Below, piece by piece: positions 59,745 to 64,000 of a stretch of 64,000 nucleotides of DNA. Position 1 is the first letter of the stretch; each line of letters starts with the position of its first letter. A program made the translations under genes and the position numbers. The notes beneath the pieces are model-generated. The model was not told the origin of the DNA and ran no database searches. It was given only the letters and a program-made list of their open reading frames with translations. The stretch comes from Streptomyces sp. f51 (GTDB lineage Bacteria > Actinomycetota > Actinomycetes > Streptomycetales > Streptomycetaceae): the NCBI RefSeq assembly GCF_037940415.1, contig NZ_CP149798.1, positions 806,001 to 870,000 on the forward strand, given 5' to 3'.

Positions 59745-60428
59745 TCAGCCGAGGTCGGGGATGCGCCAGTCGATCGGCTCATGGCCCTGGGCGGCCACGG
59801 CCTCATTGATCTGCGTGAACGGGTGCGAGCCGAAGAACTTCTTGGCGGACAGCGGTGAGGGGTGCGCCCCCTTCACCACCACGTGCCGCTCCTCGTCGAT
59901 CAGCGGGAGCTTCTTCTGCGCGTAGTTGCCCCACAGGACGAAGACGGCCGGGTCGGGGCGCTCGGCCACGGCGCGGATGACCGCGTCGGTGAACTTCTCC
60001 CAGCCCTTGCCCTTGTGCGAGTTCGCCTCGCCCGAGCGGACGGTCAGCACCGCGTTGAGCAGCAGCACGCCCTGTTCGGCCCACGGCATGAGATAGCCGT
60101 TGTCCGGGATCGGGGTGCCCAGCTCCTCCTTCATCTCCTTGTAGATGTTCCGCAGCGACGGAGGGGTCTTGACCCCGGGACGGACCGAGAAGCACAGGCC
60201 GTGCCCCTGGCCTTCGCCGTGGTACGGGTCCTGGCCGAGGATCAGCACCTTCACCCGCTCGTACGGAGTGGCGTCCAGCGCGGCGAAGACCTCCTCCCGC
60301 GGAGGGTAGACGGGACCCCGCGAGCGCTCCTCCTCGACGAACTCGGTGAGTTCCTTGAAGTAGGGCTGCTCCAGTTCGTCACCCAGGACGCCGCGCCAGG
60401 ACTCGGGCAGCATGGCGATATCGGTCAC
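59745..60428 (-). CDS. ung: uracil-DNA glycosylase
   Basis: 227 residues, the standard UNG length. Motifs: VKVLILGQDPYHGEGQGHGL with the water-activating Asp, AVLTVRSGEANSHKGKGWEK, and HPSPLSAKKFFGSHPFTQIN with the catalytic His. It removes uracil from DNA in base excision repair. It starts at the ATG 60428 and stands alone; the tail before the TPR gene is 100 bp. Confidence 0.96.
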   Translation of the reverse strand: MTDIAMLPESWRGVLGDELEQPYFKELTEFVEEERSRGPVYPPREEVFAALDATPYERVKVLILGQDPYHGEGQGHGLCFSVRPGVKTPPSLRNIYKEMKEELGTPIPDNGYLMPWAEQGVLLLNAVLTVRSGEANSHKGKGWEKFTDAVIRAVAERPDPAVFVLWGNYAQKKLPLIDEERHVVVKGAHPSPLSAKKFFGSHPFTQINEAVAAQGHEPIDWRIPDLG

Positions 60429-60562
60429 GTCAACTTCCTTCGATGTGCGATGACTTCCAGACCACAGAACCTACCGTCGCCCACTGACAATCGGTTCCGG
60501 GCCCGCGTCGGGGCCGGACGACGGGTACGGTGTCCCCCTGCGTCCCCGGCCCGGCGGGCTCG

Positions 60563-62143
60563 CTACCAGCTGGTCTTGCGCTCCAGTTCCCACATCATCA
60601 TGATCGTCGACGGGTCCAGGGTCCGCTCGGCGCCGGAGATCTCCTCGTTCGCGGCCACGTACTGCCTGCCCTGCCACAGGGGCAGCAGCCGGGCGTCCTC
60701 GACGAGGATCTGCTGGGCCTCCTCGAACTGCCTGGCCACCGCACCGCGATCGCGTACGCCGCGTGACCGCGGCAGCAGGTCGTCGGTGATCCGGGGGGAG
60801 GGATAGGGCGTTCCGAGGGCGTTCCGCTCCCCCACGAAGGGCGCGATGAAGTTCTCGGCGTCGGGGAAGTCGGGGAACCAGCCGCGTCCGAACACCGGGT
60901 ACTCGCCGCTGCGGTAGCCCGCTTCGTACGTCTTCCAGGGGCGGCTCCTGAGCGTGACGCTGAACAGTCCCGAGCCGTCGAGCTGACGCTTGAGCTCGCT
61001 GAACTCCGGACCGGTCTCGGACCCGTAGCGGTCGGTCGTGTACCAGAGGGTGAGCGGGACGCGCCGGTCGATGCCCGCGTCGTGCAGGATCTTGCGCGCC
61101 CTGGCCGGGCTCGGGCTGCCGTAGGTGTCGAAGTAGCCGGTGGTGTGCCCGGCGAGGCCCGCGGGGACCATCGAGTACAGCGGGTCGACGGTGTCGCGGT
61201 ACACCCGGTGCGCGATGGCGGTCCTGTCGACGATCTGGGCGATCGCGTGCCGGACGGCGATCTTCCCGGCCCACGGGTCCCTGGGGTTGAAGACCAGATA
61301 GCTGATCTCGGTGCCCGTGCCGTCGATGAGCTGGATGTTCTTGCGGGCGCCCTGGGCCTGGAGGGCGACGACGTCCGATGCGGCGAGGCCGCGGTAGGTG
61401 ACGTCGATCTTCTTGTCCCGCAGGGCGCCGACCAGTTGGGCCGAGTCCTGGAAGTAGCGGATCGTCACCGCGTCGTTCCTGCGCTCGGCGAAGCCTTCGT
61501 AGCGGTTGTTTTTGACGAGTTCGGCCTTCTTGTCCTGCGTGTAGGAGCCGAGTCTGTAGGGCCCGGAGCCGAAGGCCTTGTCGTCCTCGCGCAGGGCGTC
61601 GGCGGGGTAGTGGGCGGGGTCGACGATCGACATCGCGGGCGTCGCCAGGACCAGCGGAAACGTGGCGTCCGCCTTGTTGAGGTGGAAGACGACATCACGC
61701 GTTCCCACCGCCTGGACCCGGTCGAGGCTGCCGAGCAGACCGACGGGGCCGCCGCGTACACCGATCTTCCTGATGCGGTCGATGGAGTACTTGACCGCCG
61801 ACGCGTCGAGCGGGTGGCCGTCGGAGAACGTCAGGTCAGGACGTAGTTCGCAGCGGTAGACGCTGTTGGTTTCATCCGTGAATCCGCACTTCCGGGCGGC
61901 GTCGGGACGCGGGGCGACGGAGCCCGTCGGATAGCTCAGCAGGGTCTGGTAGATGTTGCGGAACAGCTCCCACGATCCGTCCCAGGAACCTGCCGGGTCC
62001 AGGGTGCTGGGGGCGCTCGTGGTGCCCACCACGATCGGCCCCTCCTCGGCCGGCGACCCCTTGGTGAGCGTGCCGCACGCGGCCACCAGGGTTATGGACG
62101 TGACCGCCGCCAGCTGTCGCAGGTATCGGTTCCGGTTGAACAC
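60563..62143 (-). CDS. ABC transporter substrate-binding lipoprotein, family 5 (peptide/oligopeptide)
   Basis: 526 residues. Start at GTG 62143, nine bases after GAGGAG; GTG 62149 is also in frame but only three bases from it. The signal ends in ITLVAACG (lipobox, Cys). The family-5 core has IVVGTTSAPSTLDPAGSWDG, YRCELRPDLTFSDGHPLDAS, ISYLVFNPRDPWAGKIAVRH and GRGWFPDFPDAENFIAPF. No permease or ATPase is adjacent, so it is an orphan receptor that must work with transporters elsewhere. Ligands of this family are peptides, nickel or glutathione. Confidence 0.9.
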   Translation of the reverse strand: MFNRNRYLRQLAAVTSITLVAACGTLTKGSPAEEGPIVVGTTSAPSTLDPAGSWDGSWELFRNIYQTLLSYPTGSVAPRPDAARKCGFTDETNSVYRCELRPDLTFSDGHPLDASAVKYSIDRIRKIGVRGGPVGLLGSLDRVQAVGTRDVVFHLNKADATFPLVLATPAMSIVDPAHYPADALREDDKAFGSGPYRLGSYTQDKKAELVKNNRYEGFAERRNDAVTIRYFQDSAQLVGALRDKKIDVTYRGLAASDVVALQAQGARKNIQLIDGTGTEISYLVFNPRDPWAGKIAVRHAIAQIVDRTAIAHRVYRDTVDPLYSMVPAGLAGHTTGYFDTYGSPSPARARKILHDAGIDRRVPLTLWYTTDRYGSETGPEFSELKRQLDGSGLFSVTLRSRPWKTYEAGYRSGEYPVFGRGWFPDFPDAENFIAPFVGERNALGTPYPSPRITDDLLPRSRGVRDRGAVARQFEEAQQILVEDARLLPLWQGRQYVAANEEISGAERTLDPSTIMMMWELERKTSW

Positions 62144-62341
62144 GCACACGCTCCTCGATCCGCCGTCCCAAGGGTCGGCAGACCATATCGCAGCGCCCTG
62201 CCAGGGGAACGGTGTTTCCCCGGCAGGGCACTTGATCAGCATGTATGTGACCGCGGTGTCGGAATGCTGTGAACGTGTCGGCACTCGTAGCGCTCAACTC
62301 CGCGCCGCTGGAGGCGCGCTGAGCGTTTGTCAACTTTCAAC

Positions 62342-62385
62342 AAAAAACGGCCGGACGTTCTCCGCGTGCGGGGAACGTCCGGCCG
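62342..62385 (-). terminator. Rho-independent terminator of the SDR operon
   Basis: A 13-bp stem, CGGCCGGACGTTC (62348-62360) with its complement at 62373-62385, is followed on the minus strand by six T (A at 62342-62347). It lies right after the SDR stop (62395). A U-tract is uncommon in Streptomyces, which makes this call strong. Confidence 0.9.
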
Positions 62386-62394
62386 GTCTTCGGG

Positions 62395-63156
62395 TTATTC
62401 GACTCCGGCGTTGAGGAACATCCCGCCGTCGACCACGAGCGTCTGGCCGGTGACCCAGTCCGACTGCTGCGAGGTGAGGAACGCGGCCGCCCCGCCGATG
62501 TCGGAGGGCACACCGAGCCGGCCGAGCGGGTAGGCCGCGGCGGCCTCCGCCTCACGGCCTTCGTAGAGTGCGGCAGCAAACTTGGTCTTCACCACGGCGG
62601 GCGCGATGGCGTTGACCCGGACCTTGGGCGCGAACTCGTGCGCCAGCTGCACGGTCAGGTTGATCATCGCGGCCTTGCTGATGCCGTACGCGCCGATGAA
62701 CGGCGAGGGCGCGAGGCCGGCCACCGAGGCGATGTTGACGATCGCGCCGCCGTTCTCGCACTGCCAGGCCTTCCAGGTCTGCTGGGCGAAGCCGAGCGCG
62801 GAGACGACGTTGGTCTCGAAGACCTTGCGCGCCACGTTCAGGTCCAGCTCGGCGATCGGCCCGAACACCGGGTTCGTACCGGCGTTGTTGACCAGGAAGT
62901 CGACGCGGCCGAAGGCCTCCATGGTGCGCTCCACGGCGACGGCCTGGTGGGCCTCGTCGTGGGCCTTGCCGGCCACCGCGATGACGCGGTCGGCGCCGAG
63001 GGTCTCGACGGCCTCCTTGAGGGCGTCCTCGTTGCGGCCCGTGATGCAGACCCGGTCGCCGCGGGCGATCAGGGCCTCCGCGACGCCGTAGCCGATGCCG
63101 CGGCTCGCGCCCGTGATGAGCGCTACCTTGCCCGAGAGTTCGGGGAGGGTGGTCAT
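62395..63156 (-). CDS. SDR oxidoreductase
   Basis: 253 residues from the ATG at 63156. The NAD(P) motif is VALITGASRGIGYGVAEALI, with FLVNNAGTNPVFG, the catalytic Ser in IVNIASVAGL and Tyr/Lys in GAYGISKAAMINL, and GQTLVVDGGMFLNA at the end. Classical SDR size. It follows a FabG-like gene by 17 bp, so the pair is one operon. It may be a 3-ketoacyl or hydroxyacyl reductase; the substrate is unknown. Confidence 0.93.
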   Translation of the reverse strand: MTTLPELSGKVALITGASRGIGYGVAEALIARGDRVCITGRNEDALKEAVETLGADRVIAVAGKAHDEAHQAVAVERTMEAFGRVDFLVNNAGTNPVFGPIAELDLNVARKVFETNVVSALGFAQQTWKAWQCENGGAIVNIASVAGLAPSPFIGAYGISKAAMINLTVQLAHEFAPKVRVNAIAPAVVKTKFAAALYEGREAEAAAAYPLGRLGVPSDIGGAAAFLTSQQSDWVTGQTLVVDGGMFLNAGVE

Positions 63157-63173
63157 GTGCGTGTCCCCCGTGT

Positions 63174-63935
63174 CTAGTTGAGCGGTCCGCCGGCCACGTA
63201 CAGCACCTGGCCGGAGACGAATCCGGCCGCGTCGCCGGTGAAGAAGGCGATGGAGTTGGCGATGTCGTCCGGGTTGCCGACGCGCTGCACGGGGATCTGG
63301 GTGGCGGCCGCGGCCTGGAAGTCGTCGAAGTCCATGCCGACGCGGGCGGCGGTGGCGGCGGTCATGTCGGTGACGATGAAGCCGGGCGCCACGGCGTTCG
63401 CGGTCACGCCGAACTTGCCGAGCTCGATGGCCAGCGTCTTGGTCAGGCCCTGGAGACCGGCCTTGGCGGTGGAGTAGTTGGCCTGGCCGCGGTTGCCGAG
63501 GGCGGACGAGGAGGACAGGTTGACGATGCGGCCGAACTTGGCCTCCACCATGTACTTCTGGACGGCCTTGGCCATCAGGAAGGCGCCGCGCAGGTGCACG
63601 TTCATGACGGTGTCCCAGTCGGACGCGCTCATCTTGAACAGCAGGTTGTCGCGCAGGACACCCGCGTTGTTGACGAGGATGGTCGGCGCGCCGAGCTCCT
63701 CGGCGATCCGCGCGACGGCGGCCTCCACCTGGGCCTCGTCGGAGACGTCGCAGCCGACCGCGAGAGCCTTCCCGCCGGCGGCGGTGATCTTCTCGACGGT
63801 GTCCTTGCACGCGGCCTCGTCGAGGTCGATCACCGCGACGGCGCGGCCCTCCGCGGCCAGTCGTACGGCGGTCGCGGCGCCGATGCCGCGCGCGGCACCG
63901 GTCACTACGGCGACGCGCTGCTCAGTGGTGGACAT
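63174..63935 (-). CDS. fabG: 3-oxoacyl-ACP reductase-type SDR (FabG family)
   Basis: 253 residues from the ATG at 63935, with GAGGAGA eight bases upstream. Motifs: AVVTGAARGIGAATAVRLAA, LVNNAGVLRDNLLFKM, RIVNLSSSSALGNRGQANYS and TAKAGLQGLTKTLAIELG (Y-x-x-x-K), then NAVAPGFIVTDM, as in FabG. It reduces 3-oxoacyl-ACP or -CoA with NADPH. Here it is the first gene of a two-SDR operon, without other fatty acid synthesis genes, so a secondary role is likely. The last 65 bp of the window hold its upstream region. Confidence 0.92.
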   Translation of the reverse strand: MSTTEQRVAVVTGAARGIGAATAVRLAAEGRAVAVIDLDEAACKDTVEKITAAGGKALAVGCDVSDEAQVEAAVARIAEELGAPTILVNNAGVLRDNLLFKMSASDWDTVMNVHLRGAFLMAKAVQKYMVEAKFGRIVNLSSSSALGNRGQANYSTAKAGLQGLTKTLAIELGKFGVTANAVAPGFIVTDMTAATAARVGMDFDDFQAAAATQIPVQRVGNPDDIANSIAFFTGDAAGFVSGQVLYVAGGPLN

Positions 63936-64000
63936 TGCTGGTTCTCCTCGCCCTTGGAAAAGCCGGCCCAAGCCCGGCCAAGCTGTCTCGACAACCTTGC

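Noticed and set aside
1..64000. Prophage, insertion sequence, integrative element, tRNA or rRNA
   Set aside because: I looked for integrase, transposase, terminal repeats, att-like tRNA ends and cloverleaf sequences and saw none.

Overview
The window reads as a stretch of chromosome from a Streptomyces or close relative. It is very G+C rich (roughly 70% or more by eye, with almost only G or C in third codon positions). GTG starts are common, ribosome binding sites are of the GGAGG type, and many genes belong to actinobacterial families: MocR, HxlR, ROK and ArsR regulators, a third divergent EF-Tu, Tat-exported phosphatases, Pro/Gln-rich membrane-anchored proteins and an orphan Imm21. I see no rRNA, tRNA, CRISPR array, integrase, transposase or phage block. 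It looks like ordinary chromosome of the accessory or arm-proximal type, with many two-gene units and regulators paired head to head with their targets.

Layout. 1-2.8 kb: end of an alpha/beta hydrolase, an EamA transporter and its divergent MocR regulator. 3-9 kb: a Tat-exported PhoD phosphatase, then an overlapping SWIM zinc-finger/DUF6493-like pair of unknown function. 9-16 kb: an ACT-GNAT acetyltransferase with a membrane anchor, a trans-sulfuration PLP enzyme with a divergent Lrp, a DUF885 metallopeptidase-like protein, an orphan Imm21, and a rhodanese with a divergent Lrp and a foldable leader. 16-22.6 kb: sbcD-sbcC, a YigZ protein, and a translationally coupled pair of a CysRS/MshC-like protein without catalytic motifs and a SixA-like phosphatase. 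22.8-28 kb: an epoxide-hydrolase-like protein, a CoA-binding protein, GNAT, PPK2, an ArsR/His-rich CDF metal efflux pair and a YbaK deacylase. 28-37 kb: an XRE-cupin/EamA pair, two left-handed beta-helix proteins head to head, DedA, a reductase, a LamG-type phosphoesterase and two hot-dog thioesterases, with a 725-bp gene-poor gap. 37-41 kb: a tandem pair of paralogous anchored proteins and an MFS exporter.

41.2-41.85 kb is taken up by two different minisatellite arrays. 41.85-47.3 kb holds a ROK repressor divergent from a three-gene sugar ABC importer (ATPase, permease, lipoprotein) that ends in a strong hairpin. 47.4-55.7 kb: a spermidine-synthase-like protein, tuf3, an AlkD-like protein, a VTT membrane protein, a thiolase and HxlR regulator sharing two copies of one operator, uppP, two very small proteins and an NTF2-like protein. 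55.7-64 kb: a (CCACCG)n run, lnt, a Gfo/Idh/MocA oxidoreductase, a Pro-rich lipoprotein, a TPR protein, ung, an orphan family-5 solute-binding lipoprotein, and two SDR genes ending in a terminator with a U-tract.

Themes. Several units pair a small regulator with one target and show a visible inverted repeat between them: MocR/EamA, Lrp/PLP enzyme, ArsR/CDF, XRE-cupin/EamA, ROK/ABC and HxlR/thiolase. The least explained items are the SWIM/DUF6493 operon, the degenerate CysRS-like/SixA couple, the duplicated Pro/Gln-rich proteins, the leader of the rhodanese gene and the twin minisatellites. I did not find a convincing complete new system. Those are the places I would look next.
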